Origin: an uncultured Alphaproteobacteria bacterium
Lineage (GTDB): Bacteria; Pseudomonadota; Alphaproteobacteria; RF32; CAG-239
Direction: 5' to 3'
DNA: 64,000 bases
NCBI GenBank assembly: GCA_904501925.1
Contig: CAJGCO010000007.1
Span: 1-64,000, forward strand
Position numbers and translations under genes: made by a program. Below are positions 50,629 through 59,335 of this stretch, one piece after another. The stretch's first letter is position 1; each line of letters opens with the position of its first letter. Under the pieces are notes generated by a model. That model had not been told where the DNA came from and searched no databases. It saw nothing but the letters and a program-made list of their open reading frames with translations.

Positions 50629-51687
50629 TTAAAAATTATATTTCAAACCAGCATCAATTAACAATGCATCATTATTACCAAATTCTTTTTCAATTCCACC
50701 ATGTATACTAAAGTTTTTATAATCATACATAGCTCTAAACATTAACACACCTCTATTTTGATTTTTTCTATGAGCAAGACTATATCTACCACTCATATTA
50801 TTCATCTCTACATCAAAACTCTTTCCATCTTCAAAAAACTCTACATAATAAAGCCCACCTAATTTAACACCCAATTTTGTATCATTATCATAAACAACGT
50901 CTTTTCTTAAAAACGCACCAATACCTGCCTCAACTGTTAAATTATTATTATCATCAATCTTTATTGCATTATTAAGATTTCCTTCGTTAAATCCATTTTG
51001 ATACATTCCAAACATATTAAGTTCAGCCAATGGTTCAAATTCAAATCCACCAACAACATCAATCTTTTTACTTACCGATGAATTTAATCCATATTGATAT
51101 TCATCAAAACTTGCGCTTCTTTTACCAAATTCGCCATACCTATTATATTTCGTATCATTATAACCTAAATACAATTTAGAACGTAAATTTACACCATTAT
51201 TTAATTCATATCTAACAGGCAACCACACACCAAATGTTTTACTATCTCTACTCCCTTGATTACCATATTTACCATCAACTGTAGCCATACTGATACCTAA
51301 TCCATAAACCAATCCGTTGCTATTCTTATCTTTTATCATTCCATATGCAACATTAGCTTCAACATCGCCACCCTTTATAACTCCATCATCACCTAAAGAC
51401 ATATCAACATATTTATATCCACCCATATAATTTTTATCACTATCCAAACCCTCATCAAAATCACGACTTAAATTACGATATAATATTGCATTTTCACTTC
51501 TAAAATTAGGCAAGATTTTTCCACCTAAATTGCTTGCAATTTTTTCATCCAATTCATTCTTAGTGTTTGCACTTTTTAAGCTTGCATATAATCCTTCATT
51601 GTTTTCTAAATTATAGTTAGTTTCTAAAAATTCTGATACACTTTTATCTTCAACTAAATCATCAAAACCTTTTCTTGTTAAAACCAC
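50629..51687 (-). pseudogene. Autotransporter beta-barrel part, cut off by frameshift
   Basis: 352 residues are open in this frame, but the only start available at the 5' end is a GTG inside coding sequence. The C-terminal ~270 residues form an autotransporter beta-domain: alternating strands, VAYGMIKDKNSNGLVYGLGI, LRSKLYLGYNDTKYNRYGEF, GVLMFRAMYDYKNFSIHGGI and the ending DAGLKYNF with a terminal Phe, as expected of an outer-membrane barrel. The frame, read back past its apparent start (GGYDVVLTRKGFDDLVEDKS), is the normal linker between passenger and barrel. The passenger is the next gene, one base out of frame. Confidence 0.8.
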
Positions 51688-53951
51688 ATCATATCCACCG
51701 TTTTCATTTTACTAGAACTTGCATCAAACATATAAGATTTTGATTTTAAATTTAACTCTTCAACATCTTTTGATTGCAAAGACGCTACTTCCACATATTT
51801 ATCTTCAAACCCACCTTTTACAATATTTTCTGATACACCAATATCACCACTCAATTTATCTGCAAAAAATCTTCCACCTTGAGCTAAAATAATCTCACCC
51901 TTGCCAAATGAACTTAAATCACCTAAAACTCCTTTATTTCCCCCATATACATCTATAGCTTCACCATTTATAAAGCTATCTTCTTCTCCATTAAATATTA
52001 TATTACCACTATTTTCAATAACACTACCATTTTCTAAATAAATTCCAGCACCACTTTCAGCGCCACTAATAATAATATCACCACTATTTTGAACAAGTGA
52101 ACCACTTTGCGCATATATACCAAACGCTCTACCTCCATTTTGAGCATCAACCTCAATTTTATCGCCATCAACTTCATCCTCAAAAGTCTCACGATAAATA
52201 TTAATTAGCCCCTCATTTACAATCCTTGAATTACTTTCACCATAAATACCAATAGCCGTACCATTACCAATATTATTTATATTTATTTCACCACTATTTT
52301 TTATGATTGCACCACCTGCTCCACGCATACCTGTTGCAACACCATCACCTGCATTAACAATATTTATAACAGATTCAACTCTCCCGTTTTTACCACCTGC
52401 ACCATAACTAAGATTTTCTATTGTTCCATTAGCGCTTGGCATATACATACCATAGCTATCACCATTACCTTTATTTACAATATTTACATTACCCTTAATA
52501 CTACTATCAGCCAATGCATTTCCATCATAGGCTAAACCATTATACATCATTTCTCCGCCATAAATACCATAATTATTACCATTTCCAATATTATGAATAT
52601 TTATATTTCCCTCAATATTACTACCATTATCACCAGCAGCATTTATCACAAACCATTGCTTCACATTATTATCTGTATCTTCATATGATCTTTGAACACT
52701 AATACCATAAACATCACCATCGCCAACGCTCTCAATATTAACTGTTCCTTTTCCTGTATCACCAGGCGCAAATTGATGCGATGTAGCATTAAACACTCCC
52801 AAATATCCACTTACACCATAAATATCGCCATCTGCTTTAATGTTTATATTACCAAGCGACAACCCATTCCAACCAATAAATGCATTATATGCTCTATCAT
52901 CTCCAAATACACCATATGTAGTACCTTTTCCCATATGGCTAATGTCTATATATCCATTAGCTCTTCCATAATCAACACCATACGCATTTACAGCTTCCCA
53001 TGAATTATTTGCATTCACAACATTAGAATAAATTCCATATACTTTTCCACTACCTTTATTATCAATAACTATCCTACCAATAGAATTATTTAATGGATTT
53101 ATTTCATGTTCTGCTCTCATACCATCAACAAACGCATTCATGACAAAACCTTCACCATAAACACCGCTAACCATACCATTTCCTTTATTTTTAATATTAA
53201 TTTCGGCATAATCATCTTGATGCGCATATGCTGAATATAAATTATAAACACCATTACCAGTAGAATAAACCGCAAACACATCATCGTTTGTCGCATTATT
53301 TATATTAACGTCACCACCTTGAACAAATTCTCCACCAATATCATCAACATTATCAGATGCTCCTTCATCAGGAATACAGCTATTACCTACCAAATGATAT
53401 CCATCTCGACAAGGATTTCCATCACTATTACTAGAAGATGATGACCCTCCACCGCCAGAAGTTAAAGCAGCTATTCCACCAACACCCAACAAACCTGCAA
53501 TCACATATTTTTTATCAATACTTGATTTACTTTTTTCTACACTTCCATTTGTAGCATAAATTTCTCTTAGTTCTTCTTCTGTAAATATCTTATCAATATT
53601 GTTCTTAGCATATTCAATAAACGCTTCGTTAAATTCTTCTATTCTTTCACTACTTGCAACTTCTTTCACACAAGAGTTTCTAACACTACCCCCCACACTT
53701 CTCAAAATCACATAAGCTTTTTTATCATTATTTGCCAAAGCATAGCAAATTGCAGTATATCCATCTTGGCTAAAACCATTAATATTATATCCTTTTGCAA
53801 TATAATTTTTTATATTTGCAACATTTCCTATTTTTGCATTATTATAAGCATACTGTGCAAATGACATACCTGAAGAAAAAGCCTCATTTGCATTAACAAA
53901 CAAGCCTAAAAATGATAAAAATCCAAATTTTATTATACTTTTTAACTTCAT
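51678..53951 (-). CDS. Autotransporter passenger with ankyrin-like N-terminus (frameshifted)
   Basis: 757 residues. A signal peptide (KSIIKFGFLSFLGLFVNANE), ankyrin-like repeats (AKIGNVANIKNYIAKGYNIN, about 38-90), a second hydrophobic stretch (VIAGLLGVGGIAALTSGGGG) with a serine run, a CRDGYHLVGNSCIPDEG pair of cysteines, and then a long beta-helix of Gly/Asn-rich repeats (NIxNxGxGxxYGIYG, about 215-680). It ends ...SSSKMKTVDMMWF, the last seven being out-of-frame. One added base in the AAAA run (51701-51704) would join it to the barrel frame as a ~1,100-residue protein. As written, no barrel is made and the passenger could not be secreted. Confidence 0.82.
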   Translation of the reverse strand: MKLKSIIKFGFLSFLGLFVNANEAFSSGMSFAQYAYNNAKIGNVANIKNYIAKGYNINGFSQDGYTAICYALANNDKKAYVILRSVGGSVRNSCVKEVASSERIEEFNEAFIEYAKNNIDKIFTEEELREIYATNGSVEKSKSSIDKKYVIAGLLGVGGIAALTSGGGGSSSSSNSDGNPCRDGYHLVGNSCIPDEGASDNVDDIGGEFVQGGDVNINNATNDDVFAVYSTGNGVYNLYSAYAHQDDYAEINIKNKGNGMVSGVYGEGFVMNAFVDGMRAEHEINPLNNSIGRIVIDNKGSGKVYGIYSNVVNANNSWEAVNAYGVDYGRANGYIDISHMGKGTTYGVFGDDRAYNAFIGWNGLSLGNINIKADGDIYGVSGYLGVFNATSHQFAPGDTGKGTVNIESVGDGDVYGISVQRSYEDTDNNVKQWFVINAAGDNGSNIEGNINIHNIGNGNNYGIYGGEMMYNGLAYDGNALADSSIKGNVNIVNKGNGDSYGMYMPSANGTIENLSYGAGGKNGRVESVINIVNAGDGVATGMRGAGGAIIKNSGEININNIGNGTAIGIYGESNSRIVNEGLINIYRETFEDEVDGDKIEVDAQNGGRAFGIYAQSGSLVQNSGDIIISGAESGAGIYLENGSVIENSGNIIFNGEEDSFINGEAIDVYGGNKGVLGDLSSFGKGEIILAQGGRFFADKLSGDIGVSENIVKGGFEDKYVEVASLQSKDVEELNLKSKSYMFDASSSKMKTVDMMWF

Positions 53952-54060
53952 GCTTATATTCCAAACTAGTTTTCAATATACACTATAAAGTAAAAAGCTT
54001 AATTTTTTATTTATTAGCTAATAAAATCCAACACAATAAATACCATTTAACCCTAAAACA

Positions 54061-54083
54061 AAGAGGAGCATTTCGCTCCTCTT
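54061..54083 (-). terminator. Terminator of the nitronate monooxygenase-like gene
   Basis: AAGAGGAGC / GCTCCTCTT with a 5-nt loop; on the minus strand followed by TGTTTT. It is 9 bp beyond the stop codon. Confidence 0.8.
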
Positions 54084-54091
54084 TCCCCCTA

Positions 54092-55483
54092 TTACCTTCC
54101 GGCTTTAATTGCTTCAATCAACTCATGGGTTGTAGGTATATTACCATTTGCATACAATGGATCTTTAGCAAAACGATATACTTGGTGTCCAGCAAACAAC
54201 AAATTATCATCAACACTACCACCATGACCAATATCAACTAATGTTTTGTGAATACAATATGTACGAGGATCACAAATCTTACCTGTAGTACCTTTTAGAC
54301 CAGACCAAGAAGAAAACTGACATTGAGACAAACAACCAACGCATTTAGCTCTATCATTTTTCATTGTTGCCCATTCTTCAGGAGTTAAGAACACAACTGT
54401 GCTATCAGGTGTTTCTTGAATAACACTAAACCCTGCATTAATTTGATTATTAGCTTTTGCTAAATCAGCAGATTTAATATAAACCTTTTTAACCTGACTT
54501 AATGCTAATTCAGTATCAAACTCATCATTTTGTTCAGCACTAAATAAAATCTCACCCTCTTTTCTTTCCATCAAACGAAGCAAGAATTTATTTTTAATTG
54601 CAGAAGAATAAAAACCAGTAGGACTAAATAATTGAAGCGCCACATCACCTGGTTTTGTGTTCAACATAACCTTTTTCCACTCATCACTAACAGGACTTTC
54701 TTTTGTAATCATAGGACGAGTACCAAATTGGAAAGCAACCAATCCAATTTCTGGATTCTCAATATATTTTTCCCATTCACTTAAACACCAAACACCACCA
54801 GCAATAATTACTGGAATATTTTGCAATCCAAGGGAATTCATTGTTGCTCTTAAATCTTTAATTCTATCATATGGATCTTGTGGCTCATTTGGATTTTCAG
54901 CATTAGATAAACCATTGTGTCCGCCAGCAAGCCATGGATCTTCATACACAACACCACCCAAAAATTCGCTATACTTAGAATAAGCTCTTTTCCATAAAAT
55001 TTGTAATGCACGAGAAGAAGAAACAATAGGATAATAATATACCCCATTTTCACTTGCAATTTCACCTAATTTATAAGGAAGCCCCGCACCACATGTAACA
55101 CCATGAATAAGACCTTTAGTCTCTTTTAACACTTCTCTAATAACGATTTCAGAATCAGCTAATTCCCAAAGTTCATTTGCATGAATTCTACCATTATCAC
55201 CAGCAATTTCATGAGCTATCTGAGCTTGTTTAATACCACCTTTAATTGCACCAGCAATCAAATCTTCATGGCGTTCTTGTCTCTTAAGTTTTGTAGAACG
55301 TTCCAAAACAGCATTGCCATTTTCGTCATAATAGTCAGCACTAACCAAAGAAATTGTACCAACACAACCTTCTTTAGCAAAATGACCACTACTAAAACCA
55401 TTTGTAGCATTAATACCCTTTCCACCCTCAATAATTGGGCAAACTTCTTTTCCAGAAATCATAATATTTTTTAAATTAATCAC
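54092..55483 (-). CDS. Nitronate monooxygenase-like FMN enzyme with C-terminal cysteine cluster
   Basis: 463 residues, longer than simple nitronate monooxygenases (~320-380). N-terminal (beta/alpha)8 FMN fold: CPIIEGGKGINATNGFSSGH, VGTISLVSADYY, GVTCGAGLPYKLGEIASENG, SSSRALQILWKR, IPVIIAGGVWC and GLVAFQFGTRPMIT. The C-terminal ~70 residues carry CVGCLSQCQFSSW and CDPRTYCIHKT, five cysteines spaced as for an iron-sulfur cluster or zinc site. Enzymes of this type oxidise alkyl nitronates or act as other flavin oxidoreductases. Starts divergent from nothing else; single-gene unit with its own terminator. Confidence 0.72.
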   Translation of the reverse strand: MINLKNIMISGKEVCPIIEGGKGINATNGFSSGHFAKEGCVGTISLVSADYYDENGNAVLERSTKLKRQERHEDLIAGAIKGGIKQAQIAHEIAGDNGRIHANELWELADSEIVIREVLKETKGLIHGVTCGAGLPYKLGEIASENGVYYYPIVSSSRALQILWKRAYSKYSEFLGGVVYEDPWLAGGHNGLSNAENPNEPQDPYDRIKDLRATMNSLGLQNIPVIIAGGVWCLSEWEKYIENPEIGLVAFQFGTRPMITKESPVSDEWKKVMLNTKPGDVALQLFSPTGFYSSAIKNKFLLRLMERKEGEILFSAEQNDEFDTELALSQVKKVYIKSADLAKANNQINAGFSVIQETPDSTVVFLTPEEWATMKNDRAKCVGCLSQCQFSSWSGLKGTTGKICDPRTYCIHKTLVDIGHGGSVDDNLLFAGHQVYRFAKDPLYANGNIPTTHELIEAIKAGR

Positions 55484-55592
55484 GGGTCTTATCCTTTTTA
55501 AAATTCATTCCATACAAGGCTTATAACACATTTTTTTAAAAATAAAAGTAGGATTTTTTTCTCCACAAAGTATCCCTAATGATACTAATGGA

Positions 55593-57050
55593 CTAAAAAG
55601 GTTTAAATAATCTCACCCAATCCACATCATTACCAATCACAAATCCTATAATCACACAACAATAAGTATATGTAATTAAACCACTTAATAGCATTGCACC
55701 CAATCTTCTTAATAATAATCTTTTATATTTTTTTACAACAAAATGCAAAAAATTAAAAAATAAAATAATTGCGATTAACTGTAGAGAAATACCAATTTCT
55801 TCCAACACATCTTTACTAACATACATCAATCTCAACAAACCAGGCAACAACAAAATATAAAAACCGATTATTCCATATGTTATTCTCAAAGCCTTTTGTT
55901 CATGCAAAAAGTGTTGTTTTTTATCAGCTTGCAAGCTTTCTTTAGATAATTTCCTTAGTTCAAAACCTCTAATTTTTTTAGGCTCAACTTTTTTCTCTTT
56001 AATAGTTTTTAGATTCGCTTTTAATTTTTCTTCAGCCACACATAAACCACATCCTTTATTCGTAAAATACACGTGGTTAGGATTCTTTTTACATCTCTTC
56101 ATGCTCTTTAGCAAATTATCCAATTCAATCTGCCATTCAATAGCTGTTGGGCGATTCTGTCCTTTAACAAACGCCCTATCAAATAACTTCATAGTACTTA
56201 ACAGCAAAAATTCATGAATACTATAAGGATGAGGATTTTGATAACTATCCCCCCATAATCCATACGCATAATGGTAATGCTCAATACGTTCTTGTATTGA
56301 TAATGTACTATCCTTATTTTTCTTAACCACACCAGAATATGGGTGAATACCATTATTTAATAACTTAAATATTATCACTGCTAATGCAAATTTATCTTGC
56401 TCTTCCCCCATATCCTCACAAGTACCACTCATACCCTCAGGATAGATATATTCTTCACTAACAAATTCTGCAGGAAATCTAGCTTGTTCACCTTGTATAG
56501 AAAAACCATCACAATCAAACATAGCAACAGTCATCGTCTTCTTATAAATCGAAACATTTGATGGTTTTAAGTCAATAATATAATGCCCATATTTATGTAG
56601 TGACGCCACCATTAAAGCCACATTATACGCCGCCATAATTCTATATTCATATTTATCACTTAATTTCAATTTTGCTCTAACAGCACTTTGCATTAAGTGA
56701 TCTAAAGAAACAGCCGCACTCGTATCAATAAAAGGCATCAAATACCCAACACAATACCCCTCATCATCTTCAATAACTGCTTCCGGCCAAGCGATTTGAA
56801 CATAGTCAACCCCTCCAGCTCTAACACTAGAAATATTAGGGTTATTTACAACCATCGCCTCTAATTTAAAACGATTAGAATTACTTTTTTGTCTTTCATG
56901 AAATATCTTTGCAACTTTATCTTTTTTTCCTTCAATTTCATAAATTTTACCAGCAGCACCACCTTTATTAAGCAACGCACCTAGCTTAATTCTTTCAAAA
57001 TGTCTATCTGCAAAAATCGCATTATATTGCATATTTTCAGTTTCACTCAT
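55593..57050 (-). CDS. Ser/Thr kinase with zinc ribbon and membrane tail (TerY-P triad / YegI-like)
   Basis: 485 residues from ATG at 57050, overlapping the phosphatase stop by ATGA. Kinase domain (about 20-300): glycine loop LNKGGAAGKIYEI, lysine in KVAKIFHE, catalytic loop HYIIDLKPSNVSIYKK (the HRD is altered to YII-D, Asp kept), metal site FDCDGFSI in place of DFG. A zinc-ribbon-like segment, CKKNPNHVYFTNKGCGLC (about 320), follows, then a basic linker and four helices (about 380-480). The neighbours are a PP2C phosphatase and a VWA protein, as in E. coli yegI-yegK-yegL and TerY-P triads. It is probably a membrane-anchored stress kinase; its substrate is unknown. Confidence 0.85.
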   Translation of the reverse strand: MSETENMQYNAIFADRHFERIKLGALLNKGGAAGKIYEIEGKKDKVAKIFHERQKSNSNRFKLEAMVVNNPNISSVRAGGVDYVQIAWPEAVIEDDEGYCVGYLMPFIDTSAAVSLDHLMQSAVRAKLKLSDKYEYRIMAAYNVALMVASLHKYGHYIIDLKPSNVSIYKKTMTVAMFDCDGFSIQGEQARFPAEFVSEEYIYPEGMSGTCEDMGEEQDKFALAVIIFKLLNNGIHPYSGVVKKNKDSTLSIQERIEHYHYAYGLWGDSYQNPHPYSIHEFLLLSTMKLFDRAFVKGQNRPTAIEWQIELDNLLKSMKRCKKNPNHVYFTNKGCGLCVAEEKLKANLKTIKEKKVEPKKIRGFELRKLSKESLQADKKQHFLHEQKALRITYGIIGFYILLLPGLLRLMYVSKDVLEEIGISLQLIAIILFFNFLHFVVKKYKRLLLRRLGAMLLSGLITYTYCCVIIGFVIGNDVDWVRLFKPF

Positions 57051-57799
57051 AGTCCAACCCACAAAAAAGTCTTATCATCCGAATTTAGTTTGCGTGCCTG
57101 CTTTGTATCCAATGTATTATTCAGAGCTTTTAATGCTTTTATCTTATTTGGTTCGTCTCTTAAATACTTATTTATTGGTTCTAAAAAACTCTCCTTTAAT
57201 TCGCAATTATTTTCATCAATCGCAAACCCTGTAACCCCATCTGTCATCAAAAATAACGAACTAGATTTAGGAATTCTTGTAAATCTCAAACTATCTTTCC
57301 AATTATTCATTGTATAAAAATATGTTTCACAAGAAAACGTACCATTATGAGGAGGAGAAATTGTATATTCAGATTTTATATTTTCTCCATCTAATGCAAT
57401 ACCTGCCCCATCCCCAATATGGAAAAACATTCCTTTATTTTTATGATAAATCACCCCAACAACCGTTGCAGAAAAATTCAATATCTCTTTTTCAGATTTA
57501 CTCTTATTAAGTCTATGAATTACAAGCTTTGCTCTAGCCATTTCAATAGCTTTTTTAACCCCTTCTTCAACATCTTTCAAAGGAGTATTTATCAAAACAT
57601 TAACTATTGTTTCACAAACAACTTTTGCACCAATTTTACCATATTTAGCAGAACCAGCTCCATCACTAACCACTGCCACTAGCTTATTACCCGAACAAGC
57701 ATAATGATAAAAATCCTGACAAGGAGTATTTTTTTGCTTATGCAAACCACCTGTAATTTTAGTTGCTATAACTCTAATATTCTTAAGCTTCCTCGTCAT
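57047..57799 (-). CDS. PP2C-type protein phosphatase (TerY-P triad / YegK-like)
   Basis: 250 residues from ATG at 57799, with GAGGG upstream; a longer start at 57817 is possible. Metal-binding acid residues of PP2C are present: VVSDGAGSAKYGKIGA, FFHIGDGAGIALDGE, FLMTDGVTGF and SDDKTFLWVGL. TKITGGLHKQKNTPCQDFYH at the N-terminus has the usual 'G..H......QD' start. It would remove phosphate added by the kinase next door. It overlaps the VWA gene by 17 bases and the kinase gene by 4, so the three are made together. Confidence 0.9.
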   Translation of the reverse strand: MTRKLKNIRVIATKITGGLHKQKNTPCQDFYHYACSGNKLVAVVSDGAGSAKYGKIGAKVVCETIVNVLINTPLKDVEEGVKKAIEMARAKLVIHRLNKSKSEKEILNFSATVVGVIYHKNKGMFFHIGDGAGIALDGENIKSEYTISPPHNGTFSCETYFYTMNNWKDSLRFTRIPKSSSLFLMTDGVTGFAIDENNCELKESFLEPINKYLRDEPNKIKALKALNNTLDTKQARKLNSDDKTFLWVGL

Positions 57800-58481
57800 T
57801 CCAGCCCTCAATATCATCTAAAATATCAGGCATATTAGGCGCCGCTCTTGATATACATGAAACACTTCTAGATAACCACAAGAAAAACTCTGTAAATTTC
57901 AAACCACTCAAACGTTTTGGAGACATAATAGAAAACTTAGCCAACTTTTCCAAATTCGCCCCTTGTGTTCCAACTGCATGAATAACAACCTTTTTATTTT
58001 GTTGTGCTAATCTACATTTTTCAGCAGCTAATTCCCAACCATAATCAGTTGGCTCCCCATCACTAATCAAAAATATCCAAGGTCTTTTAGATGTAATCCC
58101 ACAGCTATCATACAAACATTTTTGCTCTTCAATTTTTTTCAATGCAAGTTCCATAGCTTTACCGATTGGTGATAATCCACTAGCTTCCATTGTTGGCGCA
58201 GTAAAGTTCATCGCATCAACCCAATCAGCAGAAATATCCGCATCATCTTTACCATAAGCTTTAATAACCAAAAGTTGCACACGAGAACTAGCATCTATAT
58301 CATCTTTTAATTCTTTTTCCAAAGCCATCAAACCGGTATTTAATTGTTTAATAGGCTCCCCCCTCATTGAACCAGAACAATCAAGCACCAAAATACAAGG
58401 AGTTCTCTCATTTGCATTTTCAGCAAATTCCACATATGGAATCATTATATCACTAAAATCATCATCTCTTTTATTATCCAT
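57783..58481 (-). CDS. VWA-domain protein (TerY/YegL-like), first gene of the triad
   Basis: 232 residues, a single von Willebrand A domain. MIDAS metal site: CILVLDCSGSMRGEPIKQLN (DCSGSM 34-39), SGLSPIGKAMELALKK (103-118, serine for the usual threonine), FLISDGEPTDYGWELAAEKC (140-146). It lacks a signal peptide, so it works in the cytoplasm. TerY/YegL proteins are thought to scaffold kinase and phosphatase. It starts ATG with AGGT upstream, and a small lipoprotein gene is 26 bp before it on the same strand, which suggests the operon may start there. Confidence 0.9.
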   Translation of the reverse strand: MDNKRDDDFSDIMIPYVEFAENANERTPCILVLDCSGSMRGEPIKQLNTGLMALEKELKDDIDASSRVQLLVIKAYGKDDADISADWVDAMNFTAPTMEASGLSPIGKAMELALKKIEEQKCLYDSCGITSKRPWIFLISDGEPTDYGWELAAEKCRLAQQNKKVVIHAVGTQGANLEKLAKFSIMSPKRLSGLKFTEFFLWLSRSVSCISRAAPNMPDILDDIEGWNDEEA

Positions 58482-58507
58482 TTTTTACCTCTATATACTA
58501 AAAGATT

Positions 58508-58642
58508 TTAATATCTTGGATAAGAATGTGGGTAACCACTTCCCTCTATTGGTACATTAGCAGAAATCTTACCACACCCACTCATATATAGAATGGAAAA
58601 AAATACTGAAAAAATCATTAAAAATTTAACTAAATATTTCAT
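58508..58642 (-). CDS. Small lipoprotein, 44 residues
   Basis: Start ATG at 58642 with TAGGATAAAA before it; stop at 58508-58510. Signal: KYLVKFLMIFSVFFSILYMS, then the lipobox SGC (Cys23), and a 21-residue tail GKISANVPIEGSGYPHSYPR-Y. The size and layout resemble the tiny LptM-type outer-membrane lipoproteins, and the Tyr-Pro-rich end recalls other alphaproteobacterial lipoproteins. It lies 26 bp upstream of the VWA gene, same strand. It is short enough to be missed by usual gene finders. Confidence 0.72.
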   Translation of the reverse strand: MKYLVKFLMIFSVFFSILYMSGCGKISANVPIEGSGYPHSYPRY

Positions 58643-58737
58643 TTTTTATCCTATACATTGTAATAACTCTAAAAAAAGAATATATCAAAAACATAAATAT
58701 ACAAAGTTCAATTAAATTAATTAACAGGAAAAACATT

Positions 58738-59268
58738 ATGCGCTTATTTTTTAGATTATTTACAACATTTCTTCTTATATGTAGTACAGCCAACGCATAC
58801 TCTCATCCCAAAGGTTTATACACCCTTCAATATCCTGTTAATATGCCAAACATTTCACTTATTTCAGAAAACAATGAAACTACTTCTATCTTAGAAACAA
58901 AATCAGACTTAACTATTTTTATTTTCTGGTCACAAAATTGTTTTCCTTGCCTAAGAGAAATGAAAGCATTAGAACATTTTTATCCCAAAGCCCAAAAAGA
59001 TAATATCAAAGTAATCCTTGTTTCATCATCTTCAGAATGGAACTCTCCTCAAGAAGAACGAGCTTTCCTAACCAAATATAAAGCCCCAACAATCCCATTC
59101 TTCAATGATATTGATAACAAACTCTCTCTAAGTCTTGGCATTGGCTCCACCCCATATACCGTAATTATGAATAAACAAGGCAAAAAAGTTGCCACCATCC
59201 AAGGTGAGGTTAATTGGAATTCAAAAAAACTATACAAACAAATTAAAAATTTAATAAAACACAATTAG
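58738..59268 (+). CDS. TlpA-like thioredoxin-fold protein, exported
   Basis: 176 residues. Signal peptide (RLFFRLFTTFLLICSTANAY), then a thioredoxin fold: TIFIFWSQNCFPCLREMKAL has the CxxC (CFPC), followed by VILVSSSSEWNSPQEERAFL, a cis-Pro segment GIGSTPYTVIMNKQGKKVAT. TlpA/ResA proteins reduce disulphides in the periplasm, often for cytochrome c maturation or stress. Divergent from the small lipoprotein gene by 95 bp; no cytochrome genes are near. Partner unknown. Confidence 0.87.
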   Translation: MRLFFRLFTTFLLICSTANAYSHPKGLYTLQYPVNMPNISLISENNETTSILETKSDLTIFIFWSQNCFPCLREMKALEHFYPKAQKDNIKVILVSSSSEWNSPQEERAFLTKYKAPTIPFFNDIDNKLSLSLGIGSTPYTVIMNKQGKKVATIQGEVNWNSKKLYKQIKNLIKHN

Positions 59269-59277
59269 ACTCTACTA

Positions 59278-59307
59278 TTGACTTTTACTAAAAACAATGT
59301 ACTTTTA
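59278..59307 (+). promoter_or_regulatory. Promoter candidate for the 59336 membrane protein
   Basis: TTGACT (59278-59283) and TACTTTTA (59300-59307), 16-bp spacing. It also fits a Bacteroidetes promoter (TTG, 19 bp, TAnnTTT). No Shine-Dalgarno sequence follows before the ATG at 59336. Confidence 0.35.
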
Positions 59308-59335
59308 CCTAGATAACCATATACATTAACATATT

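Noticed and set aside
51678..51710. Programmed -1 frameshift joining autotransporter passenger and barrel
   Set aside because: The site reads G-AAA-ACG, not a good slippery heptamer, and autotransporters are not known to use frameshifting. Mutation or sequence error is simpler.
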